Source: Caldilinea sp. CFX5 (GTDB taxonomy: Bacteria > Chloroflexota > Anaerolineae > Caldilineales > Caldilineaceae). From it: a DNA stretch of 64,000 bases. The stretch spans positions 1-64,000 of the forward strand of contig QWII01000055.1 in NCBI GenBank assembly GCA_021405325.1. The letters are read 5' to 3'. This document shows positions 44,754-53,035 of the stretch, piece by piece. Each line of letters opens with the position of its first letter. The stretch's first letter is position 1. The translations under genes and the position numbers were made by a program. The notes under the pieces were generated by a model. The model searched no databases and was not told where the DNA came from. It was given only the letters and a program-made list of their open reading frames with translations.

Positions 44754-44832
44754 CGTGATGCGTGCAGCGTGATTCGTGGTTCAGCAGAGCTGATTAGCCG
44801 CAATTCGCACAGCACGAATCACGCATCACCGC
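44754..44832. repeat. Intergenic hairpin with 17-bp stem and bulge
   Basis: The left arm (about 44754-44778: GTGATGCGTG, CAGCGTG bulge, ATTCGTG) faces the right arm (about 44813-44832: CACGAATCACGCATCAC). It directly precedes a second, perfect hairpin at 44854-44885. Confidence 0.75.
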
Positions 44833-44853
44833 AAGGCTTCATCTTGGTAATGA

Positions 44854-44885
44854 CAACAGGGGCGCAGCACACTGCGCCCCTGTTG
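44854..44885. repeat. Perfect 14-bp stem, 4-nt loop hairpin
   Basis: Arms CAACAGGGGCGCAG (44854-44867) and CTGCGCCCCTGTTG (44872-44885), loop CACA. Very stable but followed by GCTGAAAAG rather than a T-run, so it probably tunes or protects the mRNA between the binding protein and permease rather than terminating it. Confidence 0.88.
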
Positions 44886-44934
44886 CTGAAAAGCCCAAAC
44901 CATCGGTCATGTTTCGACAGTCGCAGGATCTACC

Positions 44935-45942
44935 ATGACGATTAGCTACTTTGTAAAAAGAGTCTTTCAGTTCCTCGTCGTCGCCTTCATTGCGGCGACG
45001 ATCAACTTCTTCTTCCCGCGCATGTCCGGTCAAGACCCTGTCCGGCAGAAGTTGTTCCAATTGGCGACCGAAAATGTGAATGTCAGCGACGAAGATGCCA
45101 AAGCCCTGATGGACACCTATAATGAGAAGTTCGGTCTGGATCAGCCCCTCTGGCGACAGTACATCAATTATCTGGGTGACATGGCGCGTCTCGATTTTGG
45201 CGTCTCCATCTCAGAGTACCCATCGAGCGTGATGGGCAGTATCCAGCGCACCCTGCCGTGGACGGTTGGGCTGCTCCTGGTGGCGACCCTGATCAGCTTT
45301 GGCGTCGGCACCTTTGTCGGCGCACTGTTGGCCTGGGACAAAGCGCCCTTCTTTCTGCGCACGATCTTCCCGGCGTTTTTCACCTTCTCCGCCGTGCCTT
45401 TTTACCTGATGGGGATTCTACTCGTCTACCTCTTTGCCTTCCGCATCCCGATCTTCCCCCTCGTCGGCGGTTTTAGTACACAGAAGATTCCGAACCTCAG
45501 CCTTGATTTTGTGCTGGATATTCTCTATCATGCGATTCTGCCCGCCCTCTCCATTGTCCTGGCGCAAATCGGCTTCTGGGCGATGGGGATGCGCTCCATG
45601 ATGGTGACGATCCACGGCGAGGACTACATGTTACAAGCAGAGGCCAAAGGGCTGAAGGATAAGCGCATCTTCTATCGCTATGCCATGCGGAACGCCATTC
45701 TGCCCCAACTCACCGGGCTTGCGCTTTCACTGGGGACGATTATCTCCGGCGCCATCCTGGTCGAAGTCGTCTTCTCCTACCCCGGCGTGGGGAGCCTCTT
45801 ACTCAAGGCGGTGCGCGGGTTCGATTGGTTCGTCATTCAGGGCATTGTCTTCCTGGTTATTCTGAGTGTCGCCTTTACCATGCTGGTCATCGATTTGGTT
45901 TATCCACTCCTGGACCCGCGCATTAACTACCGAAGTGAATAA
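44935..45942 (+). CDS. Peptide ABC transporter permease, DppB-like
   Basis: A 335-aa BPD_transp_1 permease of ordinary length. Helix 1 at about 10-27 (FQFLVVAFIAATINFFF); MARLDFGVSISEYPSSVMGS before the core; EAA loop DYMLQAEAKGLKDKRIFYRY; ending LVYPLLDPRINYRSE. It lacks the two-cysteine insert seen in the DppB homologues at 4187 and 11516, so this importer is a separate lineage. The DppC-like gene begins 19 nt downstream. Confidence 0.94.
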   Translation: MTISYFVKRVFQFLVVAFIAATINFFFPRMSGQDPVRQKLFQLATENVNVSDEDAKALMDTYNEKFGLDQPLWRQYINYLGDMARLDFGVSISEYPSSVMGSIQRTLPWTVGLLLVATLISFGVGTFVGALLAWDKAPFFLRTIFPAFFTFSAVPFYLMGILLVYLFAFRIPIFPLVGGFSTQKIPNLSLDFVLDILYHAILPALSIVLAQIGFWAMGMRSMMVTIHGEDYMLQAEAKGLKDKRIFYRYAMRNAILPQLTGLALSLGTIISGAILVEVVFSYPGVGSLLLKAVRGFDWFVIQGIVFLVILSVAFTMLVIDLVYPLLDPRINYRSE

Positions 45943-45961
45943 GGTGGCTGAGAAACAGATT

Positions 45962-46879
45962 ATGACGACGCAAGCCGTGAACCAACCGACAAGCCCGCAG
46001 CGCACAATGGCGCCCCCGCCCTCCAAGCGACTGCGGAACTTTTTCCTTTATCTGCGGCGCAATCCGTCGCTGATCTCCGGCACGATCCTGCTGCTTTTGA
46101 TCGCAATCTTTGTCGTAGTCGGGGCCAACGTCACCGAACCGGACGATGCGCGGCCACTCGCCTACCGGCCAAGCCAGCCGCCTTCCGCCGAACATTGGCT
46201 GGGCACTGATCGGCTGGGCAAAGATATTTTGGCGGTGATGGTGGAGGGAACGCCGCAGACCATCCGCATTGGTGTCATCGCCGGCGCCATTGGCGTCGCC
46301 ATCGGCACGCTTCTGGCCTTTTTCAGCGGCTACTACGGCGGCACGTTCGATACCTTGGTTCGTTCCACGGTTGATATTTTGCGGACGATCCCGCCCCTGA
46401 TCGTGCTGGTGATCATTGCCATCTCGGTGCCGTGGGATATGTCGGTGGAGATGATGGCGCTCATCATTGCCGCGCTCTCCTGGCTTGGCCCAACGCGGGT
46501 TCTACGTTCGCAGGTGCTGGTGATCCGCCAACAGAACTATGTCGAATTGGCCCGCTTTACCGGCATGAGCGGCCCTGAAATCATTGTGCGCGAGATGATG
46601 CCCAACCTGGCGCCCTTTATCGTGGCCGTCTTCGTCTCCTCCGTTTCAGGCGCGGTGCTGGCCTCCATCGGTCTGGAAGCGCTAGGCTTAGGCCCCTTTG
46701 AAGCGAACACGCTGGGGATGACCATCTACTGGAATATCTGGTACGCTTCGCTGATCAATGGCTGGTGGTGGTGGTGGGCGCCGCCGATTGTGATCATTCT
46801 AATGCTCTTCGTCGGCCTCTTTCTCATCTCCCAGGGTCTTGACGAATGGGCCAATCCCCGCCTGAGAAAGAGTGTATAA
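45962..46879 (+). CDS. Peptide ABC transporter permease, DppC-like
   Basis: About 305 aa from the ATG at 45962 (AAGGTGG 14 nt upstream; a GTG at 45944 is possible). N-terminal cytoplasmic tail, helix 1 (SLISGTILLLLIAIFVVVGA), [23 protein letters not shown] loop NYVELARFTGMSGPEIIVRE, and C-terminus DEWANPRLRKSV. It overlaps the ATPase gene by one base (TAATG), so the two are translated together. Confidence 0.93.
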   Translation: MTTQAVNQPTSPQRTMAPPPSKRLRNFFLYLRRNPSLISGTILLLLIAIFVVVGANVTEPDDARPLAYRPSQPPSAEHWLGTDRLGKDILAVMVEGTPQTIRIGVIAGAIGVAIGTLLAFFSGYYGGTFDTLVRSTVDILRTIPPLIVLVIIAISVPWDMSVEMMALIIAALSWLGPTRVLRSQVLVIRQQNYVELARFTGMSGPEIIVREMMPNLAPFIVAVFVSSVSGAVLASIGLEALGLGPFEANTLGMTIYWNIWYASLINGWWWWWAPPIVIILMLFVGLFLISQGLDEWANPRLRKSV

Positions 46880-47958
46880 TGGTGCAAGCTTTACCACCGC
46901 GTGACCGGGCCGCGGCTATGCGCGCGTCTGCCGGCGCCCAAGAGCGCCCTGAGACGGTGTTACAGATCAACAACCTCCATGTGCATTACCTCACCGCCGA
47001 CGGTAATGTCAAAGCGGTGAGCGGCGTCGATCTGACCCTGAAAGCGGGTGAACGGTTGGCGCTGGTCGGCGAATCCGGCTGCGGCAAGACGACATTGGCG
47101 CTGGCGATCATGCGCCTGCTGCGTCAACCGGCGAAAATTGTTGCGGGCGAAATTTGGCTGGATGGGCGCAATCTGCTGACGTTGAATGAGGAGGAGCTAC
47201 GCCTCACCCGGTTGGCCGACGTTTCCCTGGTTACACAAGCCGCCATGAACGCGCTCAATCCGGTCATGCGCATCGAAGAGCAGATTATCGACGGTTTGCA
47301 GGATCACGGCTACCGCTTGAGCAAAATCGAGGCGCGGGAACATGTCCGCACATTATTGGCGAATGTGGGGCTGGACGCCAGCGTGGCACGGATGTATCCT
47401 CACGAATTGAGCGGGGGGATGAAGCAGCGGGTCGGCATGGCGACGGCGACCGCGCTCAAGCCCAAGCTGATTATAGCCGACGAGCCGACCAGCGCCTTGG
47501 ATGTGGTGGTCCAGCGTCAGGTGATGACCACACTCGGGCGCTTACAACGTGAGACAGGCGCCGCCGTCATTCTGGTGGGTCACGATCTGGGGCTGGTGGC
47601 CCAATTTGCCGATTTGGTGGGGGTCATGTACGCCGGCAAGTTAGTGGAGTTAGCCCCGGTTGAACAGATTGTGCGCAACCCCCAACATCCCTATACCCGG
47701 TTGCTGTTAGAAAGCGTACCTGGTCTGGAAGAGAAGCGCGAACGGCTCATTGGCATTCCGGGGATGCCGCCGCGGCTCATCGATCTGCCGCCGGGCTGTT
47801 TATTCGCGCCCCGCTGCCCGTCGGTGATGGATCACTGTTGGCAGCACGAGCCGGCGTTGGCGTCGGTGACCGGCCATGACCAGGTGGCGTGTCATCTCTA
47901 CAGCGCCTCCGCTGCCACCAACACCAGATCAGTCCATCATGAGAGGGGAGCCGCGTGA
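46879..47958 (+). CDS. Peptide ABC transporter ATP-binding protein, OppD-like
   Basis: About 359 aa from the ATG at 46879, chosen for its TAATG overlap with the permease stop. Walker [10 protein letters not shown], signature HELSGGMKQRVGMATATALK, Walker B LIIADEPTSALDVV, H-loop GHDLG. C-terminal oligopeptide extension with the cysteine cluster GCLFAPRCPSVMDHC...VACHL. Signature sequence SGGMKQR differs from the SGGQxQR of the other ATPases here. Its stop overlaps the GTG of the next ATPase gene by 4 nt. Confidence 0.95.
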   Translation: MVQALPPRDRAAAMRASAGAQERPETVLQINNLHVHYLTADGNVKAVSGVDLTLKAGERLALVGESGCGKTTLALAIMRLLRQPAKIVAGEIWLDGRNLLTLNEEELRLTRLADVSLVTQAAMNALNPVMRIEEQIIDGLQDHGYRLSKIEAREHVRTLLANVGLDASVARMYPHELSGGMKQRVGMATATALKPKLIIADEPTSALDVVVQRQVMTTLGRLQRETGAAVILVGHDLGLVAQFADLVGVMYAGKLVELAPVEQIVRNPQHPYTRLLLESVPGLEEKRERLIGIPGMPPRLIDLPPGCLFAPRCPSVMDHCWQHEPALASVTGHDQVACHLYSASAATNTRSVHHERGAA

Positions 47959-48977
47959 CGCCTATCCTAGAACTACGCAACGTCTCGAAGGTCTTTGGGG
48001 GTGGCTTCTTCAGTCGCAACCGTACCGTAGCTGTGGACGATGTGACTTTCCCTATTGCATCGGATGTGCCGTCGATGACGGCGGTCGCCGGTGAGAGCGG
48101 CAGCGGCAAGACGACTCTTTCCCGCCTGCTGCTCGGCGTGACCCAGCCCAGCACCGGCCAGGTTTTGTACAAGGGGGAGCCGTTGGCCGCGCTGAAAGGT
48201 CAGCGCCGACGCGAGTTTCTGCTCGACGTACAGCCGATCTATCAGGACCCGTTTGGCGTCTTCAACCCCTTCTATGGGGCCGATCATCTGCTCTTTGCCG
48301 CCGTCAGCAAATTCAAGCTGGCAAGTTCGGCGCGCGAGGGGCGGCGCTTGATCGAGGAAGCGCTGGAAACGGTTGGTCTGCGCGCCAATGAGGTTCTGGG
48401 CCGCTATCCCCATCAACTGAGCGGCGGTCAGCGGCAGCGTGTCATGATTGCCCGTGCACTGCTCCCGAAACCACGCGTGATCCTGGCCGATGAGCCGGTC
48501 TCCATGGTCGATGCCTCGCTGCGGGCGACCATTCTGGAAAGCTTGCGTACCCTTAACCGTGAACTGGGCATTTCCATTTTATATGTCACCCACGACCTGA
48601 CCACGGCTTACCAGATCTGTGAAAATATCATCGTCATGTATCGTGGCGCGGTGGTCGAGGCTGGTGCAGTGTCACGCGTGATCCGCGAACCAAAGCACCC
48701 GTACACCCAACTGCTGGTCGATTCGATTCCGCAAATGCGCGCTGTGCGCAACTGGGCGCGCGATGAAGAAGAAGCGCTGCCTCGTGCTGTCGAGGAAACG
48801 CGGGTTTCCACTGGGTGCAAATTTGCCGATCGCTGCCCGGCTGTCATGGCCCATTGTTGGAACCAGAAGCCGCCTTTGTATAAAGTTGATGCCGAGCGGG
48901 TTGCGCGCTGCTTCTTATACCAAGACAAGCCGGTTCTGGAAAGCACGAACGTTGCCGAAACCTTTGTGTCGAAGTAG
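47955..48977 (+). CDS. Peptide ABC transporter ATP-binding protein, OppF-like
   Basis: A 340-aa ATPase from a GTG start that overlaps the preceding stop (GTGA). Walker A GESGSGKTT, Q-loop PIYQDPFGVFNPFYGA, signature QLSGGQRQRVMIARALLP, Walker B VILADEPVSMVDAS, H-loop VTHDLT. C-terminal cysteines GCKFADRCPAVMAHC and ARCFL. It completes the five-gene importer. An insertion around residues 10-30 (GGGFFSRNRTVAVDD) is usual for this subfamily. Confidence 0.95.
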   Translation: MTPILELRNVSKVFGGGFFSRNRTVAVDDVTFPIASDVPSMTAVAGESGSGKTTLSRLLLGVTQPSTGQVLYKGEPLAALKGQRRREFLLDVQPIYQDPFGVFNPFYGADHLLFAAVSKFKLASSAREGRRLIEEALETVGLRANEVLGRYPHQLSGGQRQRVMIARALLPKPRVILADEPVSMVDASLRATILESLRTLNRELGISILYVTHDLTTAYQICENIIVMYRGAVVEAGAVSRVIREPKHPYTQLLVDSIPQMRAVRNWARDEEEALPRAVEETRVSTGCKFADRCPAVMAHCWNQKPPLYKVDAERVARCFLYQDKPVLESTNVAETFVSK

Positions 48978-48999
48978 TACTGGATAAGGATAAGTTGTT

Positions 49000-49428
49000 A
49001 TGAGTCAGGTTACTTTGCCGGATAAGACAGTGGAAAAATTGGAGCAGGTTGCGTCCACTCATGGTATTGATGCTACGGCTTTGTTGTTACGATTGGTTGA
49101 TGAGTACCTGGCTAGTGAACCTGTAGATGTGACGGAAACAAGTGGCGCCACACAAGATGAACAATATCGCAAAATTGCTCAGGAACAAAAAGTGTATGAG
49201 GCACAGCATCAGGAATTGCTGAAAGTTTATCGGGGGCAATACATTGCTATGGATCAGGGTCGTGTTGTGGATCACGATGTTGATGGCGCTGCCTTGCGGA
49301 GAAGAATTCGTGCGCACTATGGAAGCAAAGCGATCTTTGTCACCCCTGTACTGGAAGAACCAATTCAAACAATTTATGTTCGTAGCCCGCGTCTTGTCCA
49401 AAATCAACCTGTGCAGAATCGACTATGA
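49000..49428 (+). CDS. DUF5678-like small protein (antitoxin-type N-terminus)
   Basis: A 142-aa protein (AAGGATAAG before the ATG). Residues about 1-42 (SQVTLPDKTVEKLEQVASTH) resemble an RHH/antitoxin segment. The C-terminal part QELLKVYRGQYIAMDQGRVV, DHDVDGAALRRRIRAHYG and FVTPVLEE is the DUF5678 pattern, a small domain often encoded beside retropepsin-like aspartic proteases. A fragment of just such a protease follows at 49461, supporting the assignment. The function is unknown. Base composition is lower in GC than the ABC operon to the left. Confidence 0.7.
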   Translation: MSQVTLPDKTVEKLEQVASTHGIDATALLLRLVDEYLASEPVDVTETSGATQDEQYRKIAQEQKVYEAQHQELLKVYRGQYIAMDQGRVVDHDVDGAALRRRIRAHYGSKAIFVTPVLEEPIQTIYVRSPRLVQNQPVQNRL

Positions 49429-49460
49429 GACAAACGTATTCGTGACGTTATCATCCACCA

Positions 49461-49595
49461 ATGCCAATCATTGAGATCCGGTTGCGTGTACTAGGGGAAC
49501 GTAAGTGGCATGGCTATATGCTGGCAATTGTTGATAGCGGCGCTGATTTTACCCCGTCCCCAAGCGCACCCTTCGTTGTGTTCTTTATTTTCTAG
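49461..49595 (+). pseudogene. Retropepsin-like aspartic protease, N-terminal fragment
   Basis: Forty-four codons: MPIIEIRLRVLGERKWHGYM then LAIVDSGADFT. The VDSGAD motif holds the catalytic aspartate of clan AA single-domain proteases. After DFT the reading departs into PSPSAPFVVFFIF and stops, and the flap and second half are absent. It begins 32 nt after the DUF5678-like gene, the usual partner arrangement as I recall it. The break lies about 65 nt before the Rpn-family gene, so insertion of that gene may have destroyed the protease. Confidence 0.65.
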
Positions 49596-49643
49596 AAGCA
49601 GTTGCTCAGCGGTGTTATGTCGGGCGCCGTCAGGAGCTAACCC

Positions 49644-50636
49644 ATGACCAACGCGGCGCCAACTGAAGAGAAGAAGCTGACCAACCCTCATGATCGCTTC
49701 TTCAAGCAAACGTTATCGCGCCCGGAAGTAGCGACGGATCTGATCCGCTACTATTTGCCGCCGGAGATTGTCACCCTGCTCGATCTGACTACCGTGCAGA
49801 TTGCCAAAGACTCGTTTGTGGACAAAGAACTGCAAACGCATTTTTCCGATCTGCTCTATCAAGTGCGCACCCACGATGGCAATCCGGCCTATGTCTACAC
49901 CCTCTTTGACCACAAGAGTTATAGCGATAGTGATGTCGCCTTTCAGTTATTGCGGTACAAGGCGCGCATCTGGGAACAGTTGCCCCGCCTGGACAAAAAC
50001 AAGTTGCCGCCTATCGTTCCCGTGGTCTTTTATCATGGCGTGACCAGATGGATGGTTGATCCGGCCTTTGCGGCTCTCTTTCCGGAAGAAATGCCAGCGT
50101 CCCTACTTCCCTTTTTGCCCAATTTTCAGTATCATATCATTGATCTGTCAGGGTACAATGATGCGGAAATTCGTGGCGCCGTTCTTTTGCGGGTTACGCT
50201 GTTACTGTTTAAGTATGTGTTACGCGAAGATTTGCGCGAACATCTGGCAGATATATTGAATTTGCTGAATCAATTATCAGATCGTAGAACCGGCTTAGAG
50301 TACTTGGAGACTGCGTTACGCTATCTCTATCATGGCGCAAAAGCCGTAACTTTGGTTGATTTACGGCAGGCTGTTACGCACGTCTTTAACGAAGGAGGCG
50401 AAATCATGGCAACCATTGCAGAAGTGCTAGTTGAGCAAGGTCGCGCCGACGGCTTGCGCGAGGGCATTCTCGAAAGCATCGGTATCGTGTTGGAGCTAAA
50501 ATTTGGTGCGCAAGGGTTGCAGTTGTTAGCCGAAATTCAACAAATTGCCGATGTCGATCTGCTGCGCCAGGTGCAAAGGAGTCTGCGTACTGTGGCGACG
50601 GTGGCGCAGGTGCGTGCGATTTATCAACCCACGTAA
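49644..50636 (+). CDS. Rpn-family (PD-(D/E)XK) nuclease / putative transposase
   Basis: A 330-aa member of the Rpn/YhgA-like family (Transposase_31). N-terminus NPHDRFFKQTLSRPEVATDL and LIRYYLPPEIVTLLDLTTVQ; nuclease core LQTHFSDLLYQVRTHDGNPA then YVYTLFDHKSYSDSD, in which the Asp and E/D-x-K-like elements form the active site; LPPIVPVVFYHGVTRW is the family hallmark. These proteins are DNA endonucleases; some E. coli members act against phage and are toxic when unrestrained. Start has AGGAG about 8 nt upstream. A far stronger ribosome-binding site lies inside the gene at 50392. Stands alone in the islet, probably mobile. Confidence 0.88.
   Translation: MTNAAPTEEKKLTNPHDRFFKQTLSRPEVATDLIRYYLPPEIVTLLDLTTVQIAKDSFVDKELQTHFSDLLYQVRTHDGNPAYVYTLFDHKSYSDSDVAFQLLRYKARIWEQLPRLDKNKLPPIVPVVFYHGVTRWMVDPAFAALFPEEMPASLLPFLPNFQYHIIDLSGYNDAEIRGAVLLRVTLLLFKYVLREDLREHLADILNLLNQLSDRRTGLEYLETALRYLYHGAKAVTLVDLRQAVTHVFNEGGEIMATIAEVLVEQGRADGLREGILESIGIVLELKFGAQGLQLLAEIQQIADVDLLRQVQRSLRTVATVAQVRAIYQPT
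50392..50398 (+). promoter_or_regulatory. Internal Shine-Dalgarno AAGGAGG within the rpn gene
   Basis: AAGGAGG at 50392-50398 is a full-length anti-16S match, 7 nt before an in-frame ATG at 50406. It is stronger than the site that starts the full-length protein. Confidence 0.75.
50406..50636 (+). CDS. Candidate intragenic C-terminal product of rpn (RpnS-like antitoxin)
   Basis: A 76-aa product in the same frame as the Rpn nuclease (its residues 255-330), from MATIAEVLVEQGRADGLREG to VRAIYQPT. It contains none of the nuclease motifs. The perfect internal ribosome-binding site argues for separate translation. In E. coli, Rpn genes are reported to make such short C-terminal proteins, which bind and block the toxic nuclease. 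I infer the same here from position, frame and length. Expression is not demonstrated by sequence alone. Confidence 0.55.
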   Translation: MATIAEVLVEQGRADGLREGILESIGIVLELKFGAQGLQLLAEIQQIADVDLLRQVQRSLRTVATVAQVRAIYQPT

Positions 50637-50688
50637 GGGCCGGTCTGTTGCTTCTGCTGCCTATACGGGCGAACTTCAGATGTTGGCG

Positions 50689-50994
50689 TTAAATGTGGGC
50701 CAAGTTTGGATCATCACGGATATAAGCTACTTTTTGGCCGAGGTAGGGCGCTGCTGGAAGTTTGTGCCAACGCCGAAGCAGGTGATAGGTGTGCGATGTT
50801 AATAAACGGCATTTATCAATTGCTTCACACCAGGCGGGTTGCCGAATTTCATTGACTGTTTCCACGTAAGGGACAACGCCAAAATCCCAAGCAGCACAGA
50901 GGCGCGCGATAAAATCAACTTGATCAGCCAGCGTGAACATTTCTTCCGGTGGATCGACATCGGGATACAGGGTTGTATCAAGCCACGGTTGCAT
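50689..50994 (-). CDS. Uncharacterised 101-aa protein, partner of AbiEii-like gene
   Basis: Starts at 50994, overlapping the end of the AbiEii-like gene by 17 nt in another frame, with AAGGAAG nine nt upstream of its ATG. Sequence MQPWLDTTLYPDVDPPEEMF, then LADQVDFIARLCAAWDFGVV and a basic C-terminal half (LLTSHTYHLLRRWHKL). I do not recognise the family. The overlap points to translational coupling with the nucleotidyltransferase, so it may be its antitoxin or accessory subunit, although in classic AbiE systems the antitoxin gene comes first. Confidence 0.7.
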   Translation of the reverse strand: MQPWLDTTLYPDVDPPEEMFTLADQVDFIARLCAAWDFGVVPYVETVNEIRQPAWCEAIDKCRLLTSHTYHLLRRWHKLPAAPYLGQKVAYIRDDPNLAHI

Positions 50995-51688
50995 GTAAAA
51001 ATTCTTCCTTATACCAATTCCGTACTACTTCTGCTTGCGCTCGTTCTTCGCGGTTGCCAATGTGGTCTAATGGCCGGTACTGTTCGATCCGCTCCAAATG
51101 ACCAGCGATGGCTAGCTTTGCCCGTGCTACATCAGTATCGTCATTGGTCAATGCTTGTCGTTGTTGCCATAGTTGCCAACATTGCATCGGTGTCGTCAAC
51201 GCAGCTTCACAAACGGCATAAATATCACGAAAATCGCGTGGCGCACCCCGTTGGATAAGGGCGGTCATCTTACTTGCCAACAGATCAGTCAAGCTATCCA
51301 TCTGCACATCTGTCCATTGCGCCCACAACGATGGGGTGAGCTGGGCAGAACGCTGGGCAATCTGAAAACTGAAAGCTTTCTTCTTCTGTTCTGTTGCCAA
51401 CTCAATGCTGGTAACATCGCCAAAGGTGCGCAGTCGCACCTGTCCATGGTTTGCCAACACAGTGGTAAGTACATCAATCACCTGCTGGCGTTCTTGAGAT
51501 GTCGTCGTCAACTGCCACCACGCATCGACATCATAGGTCGAGCGGTAATCCAGGTAATGCAGCAGTGCAAAGGCGCCGCCCAGGGAAATCTTGTCACCAA
51601 GCTGCTGATCGGCAAGCGCACGCAAACATAACTCGGCGTAATCGGGCAGATGGGTTGGGCGGACTGGCGTGCTTGGCGGCGCTTTCAT
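50978..51688 (-). CDS. AbiEii-like nucleotidyltransferase (toxin-type)
   Basis: A 236-aa protein of the nucleotidyltransferase AbiEii/AbiGii family. Motifs: ISLGGAFALLHYLDYRST with the GG signature, YDVDAWW (metal-binding Asp pair), and DLLASKMTALIQRGAPRDFR followed by DIY, the K...RD..D element of the family. AbiEii enzymes transfer nucleotides (for example to tRNA) and stop growth or abort phage infection. No AbiEi-type antitoxin precedes it; upstream, 21 nt away, is a TPR protein gene on the same strand, and downstream the overlapping 101-aa gene. Ribosome-binding site is weak. Confidence 0.8.
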   Translation of the reverse strand: MKAPPSTPVRPTHLPDYAELCLRALADQQLGDKISLGGAFALLHYLDYRSTYDVDAWWQLTTTSQERQQVIDVLTTVLANHGQVRLRTFGDVTSIELATEQKKKAFSFQIAQRSAQLTPSLWAQWTDVQMDSLTDLLASKMTALIQRGAPRDFRDIYAVCEAALTTPMQCWQLWQQRQALTNDDTDVARAKLAIAGHLERIEQYRPLDHIGNREERAQAEVVRNWYKEEFLHATVA

Positions 51689-51709
51689 TGTATACGTTTA
51701 CTCTTGCTC

Positions 51710-52870
51710 CTATGTTGTCTCGGCATTTTGCGGATAATAGCGCTGAAACTGTTCCGCTACCAAAGGAATAATCGCCGACACCTGCGCCGGTGGGCGATGA
51801 CAATCGGCCAGCAAACGCAGGCTGAAAAGCCAATCATCCCACACGCCGCGCCCCACATATTGTAATTCCGCATTAGTCATCATCGTTGACCAGACCGCCA
51901 ACCCTTCGGGATCATCCAGCCCAGTGAGGATCAACGCCCGGCGTACATCATGTTCAACCAGGCGACCGGTCAGCAGACGCGCTTCTTTGGTGGCGTAGAT
52001 GGTCAATGCCTGCTCAAACCACCGTTTGCTTTGGGCCAGTGCTTTGTCACCGGAGAAGGTGCGGTAGAGAATGCCCAACCCGATGCAGGCCCAGAGTGCA
52101 TCTTCGGGGCGGACTTGCACCCGCTTTTCATAAAGCCGCCGCGCATCATCAAGCCTGCCCATGCGCAGGTAACAGTTGCCCAGGTTATTGTAGGCCGAGG
52201 ACATTTTCGGGTCGAGCCGCATCGCCTTCTTAAAGAGTTCTTGGGCTTCCTGATAGCGCCCGACGCTGACATAGAAGTTGCCCAATTCGTTGAGCGCAAC
52301 ATCATCCTCAGGCTCCAGGGCCAACGCTTGGCGGAGATGCTGTTCCGCTTCCGGGAATTTGCCCCAGCGCAGATAAATCGACCCCATCGCCAGGGAAACA
52401 TGGGATAGTTCCGGTTCCTGGGTTTGCAACCGTTGCAGCCACTCAATCGCTTTGGCATAGTCGCCGTTGTAGTCACACGCCAGCCCCATCGCAAAGAGCG
52501 CTTCTTTGCTGTGGGGATCAAAAATCAAGGCGCGCTGCGCATGTTCGACAGCTTTCGCTGGCGCACCGTTATGCGCTTGGGTCAACGCCAGCACAGAGTG
52601 AATCTTCGCCTGAAACTCGGCATTTTTCTCCGCTTCCGCCATCTTCAGCAGTTGTTGCCAGACATCCAGCGCCGGCGCAAAATCGCCCCGTTTCCAGTAG
52701 AGACCGGCCAGATCAACCAGCAATTTTCCTCGTTTGTTTTCGGTGGCGGGGTGGAAGGGTAAGCTAACCAACTCGCCCCGTTTGCGCTGTAACACATAAT
52801 CGCTAATATCTTCACCGGAAGGGGTGGTCCGTTTACGCAAAGGGGGTCGTTGTGACTTGTTCGCGTTCAT
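51710..52870 (-). CDS. Cytoplasmic TPR-repeat protein
   Basis: A 386-aa protein without a signal peptide. About seven tetratricopeptide repeats span residues 45-300 (LAGLYWKRGDFAPALDVWQQ, MGLACDYNGDYAKAIEWLQR, GNFYVSVGRYQEAQELFKKA, GNCYLRMGRLDDARRLYEKR). It is a generic protein-interaction scaffold. First gene of a minus-strand group with the AbiEii-like and 101-aa genes; whether it belongs functionally to that pair is unclear. The 165-nt gap to 53036 must hold divergent promoters. Confidence 0.85.
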   Translation of the reverse strand: MNANKSQRPPLRKRTTPSGEDISDYVLQRKRGELVSLPFHPATENKRGKLLVDLAGLYWKRGDFAPALDVWQQLLKMAEAEKNAEFQAKIHSVLALTQAHNGAPAKAVEHAQRALIFDPHSKEALFAMGLACDYNGDYAKAIEWLQRLQTQEPELSHVSLAMGSIYLRWGKFPEAEQHLRQALALEPEDDVALNELGNFYVSVGRYQEAQELFKKAMRLDPKMSSAYNNLGNCYLRMGRLDDARRLYEKRVQVRPEDALWACIGLGILYRTFSGDKALAQSKRWFEQALTIYATKEARLLTGRLVEHDVRRALILTGLDDPEGLAVWSTMMTNAELQYVGRGVWDDWLFSLRLLADCHRPPAQVSAIIPLVAEQFQRYYPQNAETT

Positions 52871-53035
52871 GAAAAGCTGCTTCTCCTACTTATATAATGG
52901 TTTCTGTACGCCCATTATACCGTAGCCAAAGTAGCTGTTGCAATCAGACAAGGCGGTTATTGGTCGCTAACGGCTTGTCGGCAAGGCAGGATTGCGGTAT
53001 GATTGATGAATCGATTGTTGCGCAAGGAGGACGCC

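Noticed and set aside
45866..45961. Upstream start for the DppC-like permease
   Set aside because: It would overlap the preceding permease gene by 77 nt and add residues antisense to no known domain; the ATG at 45962 gives the normal length.
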